Origin: Ruminococcus sp. UBA6407
GTDB taxonomy: Bacteria; Bacillota; Clostridia; Oscillospirales; Ruminococcaceae
Length of the DNA: 64,000 bases
Reading direction: 5' to 3'
Assembly: GCA_002438605.1 (NCBI GenBank)
Contig: DJPR01000024.1
Span: 12,492 to 76,491, forward strand
Position 1 is the stretch's first letter, and every line of letters starts with the position of its first letter. Shown one piece after another: positions 1 to 8,163 of the stretch. The notes below the pieces were generated by a model, which was not told the DNA's origin, ran no database searches, and saw only the letters and a program-made list of their open reading frames with translations. The position numbers and the translations under genes were made by a program.

Positions 1-80
1 AGCTACGAAGAAAGGCAAAAAATCGAAATATTGTTAAAGTGGACTATAGTCAATAAAGTGGACAAGTAAAAAGAGAAAAT

Positions 81-985
81 TTACAAAAGATTCATTTCAG
101 CCTGATCAGGAGAAAGGCCATTATTATGAGAGTGAGGTCTGAAAGAATTGTAAAAGCGTGAATGTACTGAAAAATGCTGAGCTTCACTTCATCGAAAGAA
201 GAATAAGTTCTGCGATTGGTTTCTTCCTTTTTCAGATACTTGAAAAAGCATTTCATTACAGCATCGTCATAAAGATGACCTTTAGCAGGAAACGACTGAA
301 CAATATTTAATTCATCAATATATCTACGAAAAGCCTCAGATGTGAACTGACAGCCTCGGTCGCTGTGAAAGATAAGACCTTCTGAAATGTTACGGCTTGC
401 TACTGCCATATCAAGTGTATCAATTGCAAGTTTTGTATTAAGCTTTGAAGAAAGCTTATATGCGATAACTTTTCTTGAAAACAAATCAAGTATAACGCAA
501 AGGCAGTAAAATCTTCCGGCAGCATGAAGGTATGTAAAATCACACACCCAGACTTTATTGACTTCAGATGGATTAAAGCGTTGCTTTAGTATATTCGGAC
601 AGTTCTCATCTGAAGCTGCTTTATGTTTGGGCTCAAATGGTTTGATTGTGCTAATTTTCGGCAATTTCATGCCTTTCATAAGACAGTAAACTCTCTGTGT
701 GCTTATGTTTATGCGATATTCACTAAAAAGGCTGTTTTTCATAAGCTCCGAAACGCTTTTTTGATCTTGCATAAAGCAATAAAATACAGTTTCGTATCTT
801 ACGATTTTCAAGTTCCCTCTTCAATATTTTGCGGTGAAGAAACTTGTAATATGTGCTTCGATTAACGTTCAGAACACGGCAAAGTGTTGTGACCGAATGC
901 TCCGATGACAGCAGCCTTACGGCGTTCAGTCTTTGCCTGAGCGAGGAGTGAATATCGCAATGGCATTTTTTAATATCAGTTTTTC
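81..985 (-). pseudogene. IS3-family transposase OrfB (DDE integrase), frameshifted
   Basis: This is the catalytic subunit of an IS3/IS150-type transposase. The integrase core is visible: first Asp in VCDFTYL, second Asp in FHSDRGCQF, and the Glu in YLKKEE. The reading frame is interrupted twice. Near 740 the N-terminal frame (RLNAVRLLSSEHSVTTL through KKRFGAY) shifts into the frame carrying SEYRINISTQRVYCLMK. Near 152 one T is missing, so the expected end YNSFRPHSHNNGLSPDQAE continues in another frame and stops at 81. An intact copy would be made by a programmed -1 shift from orfA, probably at the A6 run near 968-975. The longest uninterrupted piece (92-811) is not a complete protein. Confidence 0.85.
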
Positions 986-1210
986 CTCCTCAAGTTGAGC
1001 ATTACGCCTTTGAAGTTCCTTTATCTGCCTGGCTGTGAGAACTGTTTCGTCATCGATTTTTACTTCTGAGTATTGCTTTATACAATTCGATAAAGCACTA
1101 TTGGAAACTCCGTATTCCTTATGTATTTCCGAATAAGTCTTGCCCACATGGTACAGATTCACTATTGACTGTTTATATTCTTGGGTGTATTTTGGATTCT
1201 TTGAAGACAT
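926..1210 (-). CDS. IS3-family transposase OrfA (helix-turn-helix subunit)
   Basis: A 94-residue protein of the IS3 OrfA family, which binds the ends of the element. The N-terminal helix-turn-helix reads YKQSIVNLYHVGKTYSEIHKEYGVSNSAL. It is followed by a leucine-zipper-like coiled coil (ELQRRNAQLEEEKLILKNAI) typical of the family. A run of six A residues near the end is a plausible slippage site for making the OrfAB fusion. The ORF itself looks intact, but its partner orfB is frameshifted. A ribosome site (GGAGGAAT) lies just upstream of the ATG at 1210. Confidence 0.9.
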   Translation of the reverse strand: MSSKNPKYTQEYKQSIVNLYHVGKTYSEIHKEYGVSNSALSNCIKQYSEVKIDDETVLTARQIKELQRRNAQLEEEKLILKNAIAIFTPRSGKD

Positions 1211-1297
1211 TTTTTATTCCTCCTTTTTCTGTCTCCTTTTATATCATACTTGTCCACTTTTTTATTATATATCCACCTGACTGTTTTTAGTCAATGC

Positions 1298-1326
1298 TTG
1301 CAAAAATTAACAGAATATGATATAAT
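1298..1326 (+). promoter_or_regulatory. Sigma-A promoter of the ECF/coaX pair
   Basis: The -35 is TTGCAA at 1298-1303 and the -10 is TATAAT at 1321-1326, with a 17-nt spacer. It starts about 40 nt after the end of the insertion sequence, so the pair has kept its own promoter. Confidence 0.7.
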
Positions 1327-1382
1327 AAACCTGCCCGGTATTGTATCCCTTTTTGGGAATAATAACATAGGAGGAATTTAAT

Positions 1383-2042
1383 ATGTCAAACGTAAGAAAC
1401 ACATCATCAAAAACAGTAACAATGGTGCAGACTGCTTTACTTGCCGCAATCATTGTTGCAATTTCATTTACGCCGCTAGGGTACGGGATTAAAATAGGAA
1501 CTCTTTCCGTAACATTTATGGTTCTTCCCGTAGCTATTGGTGCTTCAATTTCAGGAGCATGGATGGGATTGATTTTAGGTACTGTTTTTGGAATCACAAG
1601 CTTTATTAACTGCATTACAGGCGGAAGCGTTATCGGAACAATAGCTTTGAGCATTAATCCGTTTTTCTGCTTTTTAATGTGTGTTGCATCAAGAGCAATT
1701 ACAGGTGCAGCCGCAGGTTTCGTTTCAACATTACTGAATAAGCTGAAAGTAAAGTCAGTAAAATATGCAATAGTCGGCATAACAGCCTCACTTCTCAATT
1801 CAATTTTGTTTTTGGGAAGTATGTATTTGTTTTTTGCCGATAAAATGATGAAAAATTCAGATTTTCTTAAAATGATGGAAGAAAATGATGCCGCAGGAAT
1901 AAGCTTTTTTGCTTTTGTAATTGCACCTGCATTCATAAATATTATTGCCGAAGCATTCTTCAATACTTTCCTTAACGCAGTTATCATGACTGCTCTTGTT
2001 AAAGGCAGGGTTATAAAAAATAATACGGCAGCAATAAATTAA
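1383..2042 (+). CDS. ECF transporter S component, probably pantothenate-specific (PanT-like)
   Basis: A 219-residue integral membrane protein with about six hydrophobic segments. The N-terminal segment TVTMVQTALLAAIIVAISFT resembles the start of ECF S components. The central stretch (PVAIGASISGAWMGLILGTVFG) fits the ECF substrate-binding subunit fold. S components bind a vitamin and dock onto a shared EcfT/EcfA module, which is not in this window. The stop codon abuts coaX, so the two are co-transcribed, and this makes pantothenate the likely substrate. That specificity rests on context, not on recognised binding residues. The ribosome site AGGAGG precedes the ATG. Confidence 0.8.
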   Translation: MSNVRNTSSKTVTMVQTALLAAIIVAISFTPLGYGIKIGTLSVTFMVLPVAIGASISGAWMGLILGTVFGITSFINCITGGSVIGTIALSINPFFCFLMCVASRAITGAAAGFVSTLLNKLKVKSVKYAIVGITASLLNSILFLGSMYLFFADKMMKNSDFLKMMEENDAAGISFFAFVIAPAFINIIAEAFFNTFLNAVIMTALVKGRVIKNNTAAIN

Positions 2043-2072
2043 TTGTGCCTTTCCGGGCAGAATGGAGTAAAT

Positions 2073-2837
2073 ATGATTTTAGCAATTGATATTGGTAATA
2101 CAAATATTGTGATAGGCTGCTGTGAAAATGATAAAATTTTATTCATAGAACGTCTTTCAACTAATCAGACAGCTACTGTGCTTGAGTATGCAGTTTCCTT
2201 AAAAAATGTTTTGGAGCTTAATAATATTGAATCAAATCAGATAGACGGCTCTATAATATCATCTGTTGTTCCGTCTGTTACCGGGGTTGTGGACGAAGCA
2301 ATCAAGAAGATTATAAATAAAAAGTCACTCATAGTAGGGCCGGGTATAAAAACAGGTCTGAGCATTGTAATTGATAATCCTGCACAGCTTGGAAGTGATT
2401 TGGTTGTGGACGCAGTTGCAGGTTTGGCTAATTACAGCTTGCCATTAGCAATTATTGATATGGGTACAGCCACAACTGTAACAGTAGTTGACAGCAGCCG
2501 TAATTGTATTGGCGGACTTATTATGCCTGGGTTAAGGGTATCTCTTGATTCCTTGATAGGACGCACTTCACAATTGCCTAAAATTGGATTAGAGCATCCG
2601 AAGAATGTAATAGGAAGAAATACAATAGACTGCATGAAAAGTGGCATAATATATGGTACTGCCGGCAACATTGACGGTGTAATTGATCGTATAGAAGAAG
2701 AACTGGGCGAAAAAGTTACAGCAGTTGCAACAGGAGGTCTTGCTGAACTGATAATTCCATATTGCAAACGCAATATAATTCTTGATAATGAATTGCTTTT
2801 AAAGGGATTAATGATTATTTATAATAAAAATAAATAG
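2073..2837 (+). CDS. coaX: Type III pantothenate kinase
   Basis: Catalyses ATP-dependent phosphorylation of pantothenate, the first step of coenzyme A synthesis. The N-terminal phosphate-binding motif MILAIDIGNTNIVIG, the DLVVDAVAG motif and the IIDMGTATTVTVVD motif are all present and mark the type III (CoaX, ASKHA-fold) enzyme. The frame is open from 2043, but the ATG at 2073 is chosen because it begins exactly at the conserved motif and has GGAG seven bases upstream. That gives 254 residues, the normal family length. It is translated with the preceding ECF S component, so uptake and first use of pantothenate are coupled. Confidence 0.95.
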   Translation: MILAIDIGNTNIVIGCCENDKILFIERLSTNQTATVLEYAVSLKNVLELNNIESNQIDGSIISSVVPSVTGVVDEAIKKIINKKSLIVGPGIKTGLSIVIDNPAQLGSDLVVDAVAGLANYSLPLAIIDMGTATTVTVVDSSRNCIGGLIMPGLRVSLDSLIGRTSQLPKIGLEHPKNVIGRNTIDCMKSGIIYGTAGNIDGVIDRIEEELGEKVTAVATGGLAELIIPYCKRNIILDNELLLKGLMIIYNKNK

Positions 2838-2856
2838 TTTTTTGACATGGAAAAAT

Positions 2857-2890
2857 AAAAAGGAACGCTCGAAGAGAACGTTCCTTTTTT
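2857..2890. terminator. Bidirectional intrinsic terminator
   Basis: The stem AGGAACG (2861-2867) pairs with CGTTCCT (2879-2885) and is flanked by an A run on the left and a T run on the right. It serves both coaX and the convergent GGDEF gene. Confidence 0.85.
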
Positions 2891-2905
2891 ATGTAAAAGT
2901 AATAA

Positions 2906-5191
2906 TTATTTTAAAAAATCCAGTGGTTTATTCTTTTTTTCCTCATAGAGAGATTCATCTGCTTTATTCATGATGTCTGATAATGAGGTTTCACTGCTGC
3001 ATATAAATTCGTGAACTCCAACACTGACGGTGATATTATAAGGTTTATTGCTTTTTGAGTTCACTTTTTCCGAACTCTCCTTTATTCTTTTTCTTATTTT
3101 ATGAGGCAGATCAGGAGCGTTTACAAGAGCAAGTGCTGCAAATTCATCTCCGCCTATTCTCGCAATAATATCACAGCTTCTGAAACTCATTTTTAGAATT
3201 TCTGCAATAGATTTGAGTGAAAAATCACCGTTTTCATGTCCGAAACTGTCATTTATTTTTTTAAGATTGTTCATGTCTATAAATACAATAATTGCTTTTT
3301 TGTCTTTGTTAACAGGAGATTTGATGATATCGGAAGCATATTGTATAAATCCGCGTCTGTTCATTATACCGGTAAGTTCATCAGTTATAAGTATGTCGCT
3401 TAGAATTTCATTGTTATTCTGGATTTGTTCAATATTTTTACGCAGCTGCTTATGTATTTCAATCTGTTCTTCCGTAAGCTGTTTCATTTTAAGAGCAAGA
3501 TTTATCTGGTCATGAGCAACGCATGTAAGAAATTGAAAATTGTCAGCATCGGTTTCACAAAGCATTATACCGTAATTTTCTTCATTGTAATAAAGAGGCA
3601 GCATTAATTGGATTGAATTTTTTTCATCAAATGTGCAAAGTCTGAAGATGTCATCAGAATTAACAAGACGCTTATTCTCATCTATAACATGAAGTTCATT
3701 ATTTCTAAAATAGCACATAAATAAAAGCTGTTCAGGACGTTTCCAAAAATCAATATTCTTATTTATCATGATTTTTTCATTAATAAAAATGGCAGAGGCT
3801 GTAATGCCGATTGTTTTCAGATTACTGCATATTGCATAATAACATTCGTTATAGTCGGTGATTTTAGCAAGTACATTACCAATAATGTCACTTGTTTTTA
3901 TGGAGCGTTCACGTTCAGCCGTACGGTGAAGATACATACTGTTATGACCGTCCAGAATCAGAAACTTATATATTTCTTCGATTATTTTCGAGATGGTTTT
4001 TTGAGTTCCTTTTTTTTCTGAGATTTTAAATAATATGTTTCTTACAGTTTTTAACGAATATAAAAATGCTTCAAATGATACAAAAGAAAAGTCAATTCCG
4101 TTATAAATGTCATGCAGCTGAGTATATGAAAGCTCAAAATCTCCACCGTTGACAGCATAATCAATAATGGTGTCATAATAATTAAGGAGAGCATTAATGC
4201 CCGTATCTGAACTGTTTTTTTCACTTAATAGGTAAAGCAATTCTTTTCTTATACTTGTCCATGAAGCATCATCTATGTATGAGCTGTTCATTTTCCTTTG
4301 AAGTTCACCAAGAAACGACTTGCAGCCGCATGATTCACGAATCATCATGCTTGAATCAAGAATTGTATCTTCTATTACACCTGTTTTTATGCACTTTATA
4401 CATTCCTTGACCGCATTGTATCCCATTAGCGGAACGTCAGTGTGTACAGTAGTAAGCTTAGGTTTGCAGCCTGATGCAGACGGTGCATCATCATATCCGA
4501 TAACTGCAATATCTTTGCCTATTTCTATGCCTCTTTCATTTAAAACTTCATATACAGCAATGGTCATTCTGTCATTTGCACAAAAAATAGCTTCAACACC
4601 ATTTGGATTTGAGTCTAAAATTTTATTTACAGCATCATGACAAAATTCGCTCATATCTCCTTCGGTATACATAGAATTTGAGAATGGGATTTTAAATTCA
4701 TCAAGTACCTCACGAAAGGCCTTAAATCTTAAAATTGAATCTTCATTTGTTGAAGGTCCGCTTATAAATGCGAGTTTAGTTTTTCCATGTACATTAATTA
4801 TATGACGTACAGCTTCTTTTAATCCCTCACAGTTAAAGCGTATTGAAGAATAATTGCCTGTTTTCTGAGTCAAAGTAATTACCGGCATGCCTTTAAAAGA
4901 AGAAATGGCTTGTGCCATTTCTTCAACTGAAACAAATGAACCGATAGAGCCTGTTTCTATAATAATACCGTCAAGGCTTTTGGGTGTAATATTCTGAAGC
5001 ATTGTAGTAAACTGATATAAATATTTTGAACCGATTTCATCAAAATATTTAGGTTTGATATAACGTACAGGTATAATAAAAAGATTCACATCATGCTTTT
5101 CAGCGGCAAGTAAAGCACCACTTATTATTGATGCAGTGAATTCATTATCAACATAAGGAACGGCTAAGCCGATATTTAAACGTTTTTTCAT
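2906..5191 (-). CDS. LacI/PBP1-type sensor protein with C-terminal GGDEF domain (diguanylate cyclase)
   Basis: The protein has 761 residues. Residues 1-280 form a periplasmic-binding-protein-like (LacI/GalR sensor) domain: GLAVPYVDNEFTASIISGA, AFISGPSTNEDS, AIFCANDRMTIAVYE and AVIGYDDAPSA. There is no helix-turn-helix before it. A middle region of about 300 residues may hold a GAF-like domain. Residues ~600-755 are a GGDEF domain (DELTGIMNRRG, VFIDMNNLKKINDSFGHENGD, RIGGDEF). The signature is intact, and an RxxD inhibitory site (RSCD) sits five residues before it, so a feedback-inhibited cyclic-di-GMP synthase is expected. No signal peptide or membrane segment is seen, so the sensor should act in the cytoplasm. 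The ATG at 5191 is chosen because it has AGAGGTG upstream; an upstream ATG at 5236 lies inside the promoter. Confidence 0.9.
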   Translation of the reverse strand: MKKRLNIGLAVPYVDNEFTASIISGALLAAEKHDVNLFIIPVRYIKPKYFDEIGSKYLYQFTTMLQNITPKSLDGIIIETGSIGSFVSVEEMAQAISSFKGMPVITLTQKTGNYSSIRFNCEGLKEAVRHIINVHGKTKLAFISGPSTNEDSILRFKAFREVLDEFKIPFSNSMYTEGDMSEFCHDAVNKILDSNPNGVEAIFCANDRMTIAVYEVLNERGIEIGKDIAVIGYDDAPSASGCKPKLTTVHTDVPLMGYNAVKECIKCIKTGVIEDTILDSSMMIRESCGCKSFLGELQRKMNSSYIDDASWTSIRKELLYLLSEKNSSDTGINALLNYYDTIIDYAVNGGDFELSYTQLHDIYNGIDFSFVSFEAFLYSLKTVRNILFKISEKKGTQKTISKIIEEIYKFLILDGHNSMYLHRTAERERSIKTSDIIGNVLAKITDYNECYYAICSNLKTIGITASAIFINEKIMINKNIDFWKRPEQLLFMCYFRNNELHVIDENKRLVNSDDIFRLCTFDEKNSIQLMLPLYYNEENYGIMLCETDADNFQFLTCVAHDQINLALKMKQLTEEQIEIHKQLRKNIEQIQNNNEILSDILITDELTGIMNRRGFIQYASDIIKSPVNKDKKAIIVFIDMNNLKKINDSFGHENGDFSLKSIAEILKMSFRSCDIIARIGGDEFAALALVNAPDLPHKIRKRIKESSEKVNSKSNKPYNITVSVGVHEFICSSETSLSDIMNKADESLYEEKKNKPLDFLK

Positions 5192-5226
5192 TTCGCACCT
5201 CTTTCGTGCATAATAAATATATATTA

Positions 5227-5255
5227 ATGATAACACATTTTATAATCAAAGTCAA
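5227..5255 (-). promoter_or_regulatory. Sigma-A promoter of the PBP1-GGDEF gene
   Basis: On the minus strand the -35 is TTGACT (5255-5250) and the -10 is TATCAT (5232-5227), with a 17-nt spacer. Its position excludes the upstream in-frame ATG at 5236 as start. Confidence 0.7.
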
Positions 5256-5355
5256 TATAATTTTTGTGTAATTTATTGAAAGAATCTTAATAAAATTTTA
5301 CATAAAATTGTGTGGAGTTGTATTGATTTATTTACAATAGTATAGAACATAAATA

Positions 5356-5389
5356 CAGCACTGCAAAAATATATGAGCAGTGCTGCCTT
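5356..5389 (-). repeat. Dispersed GGCA..CACTGC repeat, copy 1 (hairpin)
   Basis: CAGCACTGC (5356-5364) pairs with GCAGTGCTG (5377-5385) and is followed by CCTTAA. Read on the minus strand this is AAGGCAGCACTGC, a variant of the family core. It lies directly downstream of the GyrB-like gene and ends in TATTTAT, so it may also work as its terminator. Confidence 0.6.
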
Positions 5390-5409
5390 AATGTTTTTAT
5401 AGTGCTGAA

Positions 5410-7389
5410 TTATGAAATATCAGCAAGTTCAAGATAATCACTGCCGAATTCAGAAATATATTCTTTTCTGCCCTGCAAATCATCACCAAGCAGCATTTCA
5501 AATATTTCAGCAGATTCCTTTAAATTTTCAGATGTGACCTTTATAAGCCGTCTTGTATCGGGATTCATTGTTGTAAGCGACATCATTTCAGGTTCATTCT
5601 CACCAAGCCCCTTTGAACGCTGAAGAGTATGCTTTTTATCTCCTATTTTTTCAAGAATATGCTGCTTTTCTCTTTCGGTATAAGCAAAGTAGGTCATATC
5701 CTTAGTTGTGATTTCAAAAAGAGGTGACTCAGCAATATAAACATAGCCTTCTTCAATAAGTGTCGGAGTAAGCCTGTAAAGCATAGTCAGAATAAGAGTT
5801 CTTATCTGAAAGCCGTCAACATCGGCATCAGTACAAATTACTATTTTGTTCCAGCGGAAATTTGCAAGATTAAAATTTGATAAATCCTTGTTTGCTTTTG
5901 AGGTTACTTCAACTCCGCAGCCTAAAACTTTGATAAGATCAGTTATTATTTCACTTTTAAAAATTTTGCTGTATTCAGCTTTAAGACAGTTCAGAATTTT
6001 GCCTCTTACAGGTATTACTGCCTGAAATTCAGCATCTCTTGCAAGCTTTACAGAACCAAGAGCAGAATCACCTTCCACAATGTACAGTTCCCTGCGTGAC
6101 GTATCTTTTGTACGGCAGTCAACAAACTTCTGAACCATATTTGAAAGATCAATTGTACCAACAAGCTTCTTTTTCATGTTTTGTCGGGTACGTTCAGCAT
6201 TTTCACGACTTCTTTTATTCAGCAAAACCTGCTCTGCAATTTTTGATGCTTCATCAGGATTTTCAATAAAATATATTTCAAGCTGATGCTTTAAAAATTC
6301 AGTCATAGCGTCGTAAATAAATTTATTTGTAATTGCTTTTTTAGTTTGATTTTCATACGAAGTCTGAGTTGAAAATGATGAAGAAACAAGAATAAGACAT
6401 TCCTCTACATCATTAAAAGTAATTTTCCCTTCATTTTTCAAGTATCCGTTGTTTTGTTTCAGGTAGGAATCAATTTGTGATACAAAGGCTTGCTTAACAG
6501 CTCTTTCAGGTGAACCGCCATGTTCAAGGTAACTTGAATTATGATAATATTCAAGACGCTTTATCTGATTTGAAATTGTAAATGCAACATCAAGCTTGAC
6601 CTTGTAATCGTCCTTGTCGGCACGATCACGGCCTTTTTTTTCACACTGCCAATGCTGAACAGATGTAAGATTTTTTGAGTCTGCGATTTCCTTTACATAG
6701 TCAGTTATGCCGTTTTCATAAACAAATTCAGTTTCTGTAAAGTTACCGATATTATCCTGAGAGCGAAATATAAATAAAATATTAGGGTTAACAACTGCCT
6801 GTCTTTTTAAAATATCATGGAAATATTCGTCCGGTACGTTTATTTCTGTAAATACTTCAAGGTCAGGCTTCCATTTTGTTTTTGTACCTGTTTGTCTTTT
6901 TTTTATTGGTTCCTTTTTCAAACCGCCTATATTTTCACCCTTTTCAAAGTGAAGGGTAAACTTGAATCCGTCACGAATAACCTCAACGTCCATGTATTCT
7001 GATGAGAATTGAGTTGCACAAAGTCCGAGTCCGTTCAAACCAAGTGAATATTCATATGAATCAGGAGAACTGTCATATTTGCCGCCTGCATAAAGCTCAC
7101 AGTAAACAAGCTCCCAGTTATAGCGTTCTTCAATTTTATTGTAATCTACAGGACATCCTCTGCCGAAGTCCTCTACTTCTATAGAATTATCATTATATTT
7201 TGTTACAATTATTTTATTGCCGTATCCTGAACGTGCTTCATCAATTGAGTTTGAAATTATCTCAAATATCGAGTGTTCACAGCCGTCAAGTCCGTCTGAA
7301 CCAAAAATTACTCCGGGACGTTTTCTGACCTTGTCAGCACCTTTAAGCATGGTAATGCTTTCGTTTCCATAATCATTATTCTTTGGCAT
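5410..7389 (-). CDS. Type IIA topoisomerase B subunit (GyrB/ParE-like), divergent
   Basis: A 659-residue ATPase subunit of a DNA gyrase/topoisomerase IV-type enzyme. The GHKL ATPase domain is at the N-terminus (ISNSIDEARSG, VEDFGRGCPVD, LGLNGLGLCATQFSSE). The TOPRIM domain follows (YIVEGDSALGSVKLARD, ICTDADVDGFQIRTL), and the C-terminal part has RSKGLGENEPEMM. The usual TOPRIM motif EGDSAGGSA is altered to EGDSALGSV. The catalytic Glu and DxDxD remain, so activity is plausible. No GyrA/ParC partner is next to it in this window, which is unusual for ParE. A Shine-Dalgarno sequence (AAAGGAAA) lies 30 bases before the ATG, with a perfect hairpin between. It may be a second, specialised B subunit; whether it is gyrB or parE cannot be decided here. 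Confidence 0.88.
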   Translation of the reverse strand: MPKNNDYGNESITMLKGADKVRKRPGVIFGSDGLDGCEHSIFEIISNSIDEARSGYGNKIIVTKYNDNSIEVEDFGRGCPVDYNKIEERYNWELVYCELYAGGKYDSSPDSYEYSLGLNGLGLCATQFSSEYMDVEVIRDGFKFTLHFEKGENIGGLKKEPIKKRQTGTKTKWKPDLEVFTEINVPDEYFHDILKRQAVVNPNILFIFRSQDNIGNFTETEFVYENGITDYVKEIADSKNLTSVQHWQCEKKGRDRADKDDYKVKLDVAFTISNQIKRLEYYHNSSYLEHGGSPERAVKQAFVSQIDSYLKQNNGYLKNEGKITFNDVEECLILVSSSFSTQTSYENQTKKAITNKFIYDAMTEFLKHQLEIYFIENPDEASKIAEQVLLNKRSRENAERTRQNMKKKLVGTIDLSNMVQKFVDCRTKDTSRRELYIVEGDSALGSVKLARDAEFQAVIPVRGKILNCLKAEYSKIFKSEIITDLIKVLGCGVEVTSKANKDLSNFNLANFRWNKIVICTDADVDGFQIRTLILTMLYRLTPTLIEEGYVYIAESPLFEITTKDMTYFAYTEREKQHILEKIGDKKHTLQRSKGLGENEPEMMSLTTMNPDTRRLIKVTSENLKESAEIFEMLLGDDLQGRKEYISEFGSDYLELADIS

Positions 7390-7399
7390 AATATTATTG

Positions 7400-7417
7400 A
7401 ATACGGTTTACCGTATT
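7400..7417. promoter_or_regulatory. Perfect palindrome in the leader of the GyrB-like gene
   Basis: AATACGGTTTACCGTATT is an 8-bp perfect inverted repeat with a TT centre. It lies between the only good Shine-Dalgarno sequence and the start codon. It could be an operator or an mRNA hairpin that brings the ribosome site closer to the ATG. Confidence 0.5.
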
Positions 7418-7446
7418 TTCCTTTCATATTTTCAAAATTCTTTATA

Positions 7447-7475
7447 ATCATATCACAAAAAAGTAATAAATGCAA
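7447..7475 (-). promoter_or_regulatory. Sigma-A promoter of the GyrB-like gene
   Basis: On the minus strand the -35 is TTGCAT (7475-7470) and the -10 is TATGAT (7452-7447), with a 17-nt spacer. Confidence 0.65.
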
Positions 7476-7557
7476 GCAGAGTATAAGCTTTCTGATAAGA
7501 CGATTATCGCAAAAGTCTACAAATAACGCAAAAAATATTTATAATGTCAGGTTTTTA

Positions 7558-7586
7558 TTGACTATAAACAAAACATGTGATAAAAT
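7558..7586 (+). promoter_or_regulatory. Sigma-A promoter of the PH-domain/FkbM pair
   Basis: The -35 is TTGACT (7558-7563) and the -10 is TAAAAT (7581-7586), with a 17-nt spacer. The transcript would carry a ~170-nt leader that includes a copy of the dispersed repeat. Apart from the two promoters, the palindrome and this repeat, I see nothing in 7390-7762. Confidence 0.6.
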
Positions 7587-7603
7587 AAAAATACAGCAGT
7601 AAT

Positions 7604-7656
7604 TTAAGGCAGCAGCATACAAGGTTTTGGCCATGATTTGTGTGATGTTGACTTAA
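7604..7656 (+). repeat. Dispersed repeat, copy 2 (imperfect inverted repeat)
   Basis: TTAAGGCAGCAGCATACAAG on the left mirrors TTTGTGTGATGTTGACTTAA on the right. Both arms begin at TTAAG, which shows the full length (about 50 bp) of a two-armed copy. It lies in the 5' leader of the PH-domain gene. Confidence 0.6.
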
Positions 7657-7762
7657 CTTCATTACCTTTTCAGCATGTTGTTCTAACAAACATTGCAGAC
7701 CTTATTAATTATGCTGCTTAATTCAGTGTATGACTGTCTTTGCAGCGGAATGGAGTTCCCCT

Positions 7763-8149
7763 ATGTCAAAAAAAGAAGAATTTGATTATATATGGACTGA
7801 TAAAAAACGCACGCTTTTCGGACTTCCACTATCTTTTACGCGTTATTTTCTTACGGAAACCAAGTTTATTACAAGAACAGGTTTTTTAAGTATTGATGAA
7901 GATGAAATCGACCTTTATAAAATTACCGATAAAAAGCTGAAAATTCCGTTTTCTCAGCGTTTATTCAAATGCGGCAGTATAATTATATACAGTAAAGATA
8001 CAGACACTCCTCAAAAAGAAGTACGCAGCATTAAAACTCCAAGAAAAGTATCTGAACTCATTGACAGATATGTAAATGCTCAGCGTGATAAGTACGGTAT
8101 CCGCGGCAGAGATATGATGGGTACAGATGACTGTGACTGCAATATTTAA
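7763..8149 (+). CDS. Small protein with bacterial PH-like domain
   Basis: A soluble protein of 128 residues. The central part (TRYFLTETKFITRTGFLSIDEDEIDLYKITDKKL, roughly 22-60) matches the pattern of bacterial PH domains of the YdbT/YvbH type, in which a beta-rich unit reads 'T..R.....G.....EI.L..I..'. Its function is unknown; no catalytic residues are seen. The acidic, Cys-containing tail (GTDDCDCNI) is unusual. The ATG at 7763 is preferred over one at 7730 because GGAG lies seven bases before it. It overlaps the ribosome site of the FkbM gene, so the two are probably translated together. Confidence 0.65.
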   Translation: MSKKEEFDYIWTDKKRTLFGLPLSFTRYFLTETKFITRTGFLSIDEDEIDLYKITDKKLKIPFSQRLFKCGSIIIYSKDTDTPQKEVRSIKTPRKVSELIDRYVNAQRDKYGIRGRDMMGTDDCDCNI

Positions 8150-8163
8150 CTGAGGTGAAAAAA

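Larger units (their letters stand above)
40..1275 (-). mobile_element. IS3-family (IS150-like) insertion sequence, decayed
   Basis: The element is about 1.24 kb with orfA and orfB on the minus strand. The ends form imperfect 27-nt inverted repeats (40-66 and 1249-1275). Both begin TGGA and share the inner block AAAGTGGACAAG; about 19 of 27 positions match. No convincing target duplication is visible directly outside the ends. OrfB is broken by two frameshifts, so the copy cannot make its own intact transposase. The right end lies just upstream of the promoter of the ECF transporter gene. Confidence 0.85.

Noticed and set aside
47..1295. TAGTCAAT at 47-54 and 1288-1295 as target duplication of the IS element
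   Set aside because: The left copy lies within the inverted end and the right copy is about 13 bp outside the element, so they do not flank it symmetrically; IS3 elements usually make 3-5 bp duplications.
1307..1987. 226-codon frame antisense to the ECF S gene
   Set aside because: It is the complementary strand of a clear membrane protein gene, with no ribosome site.
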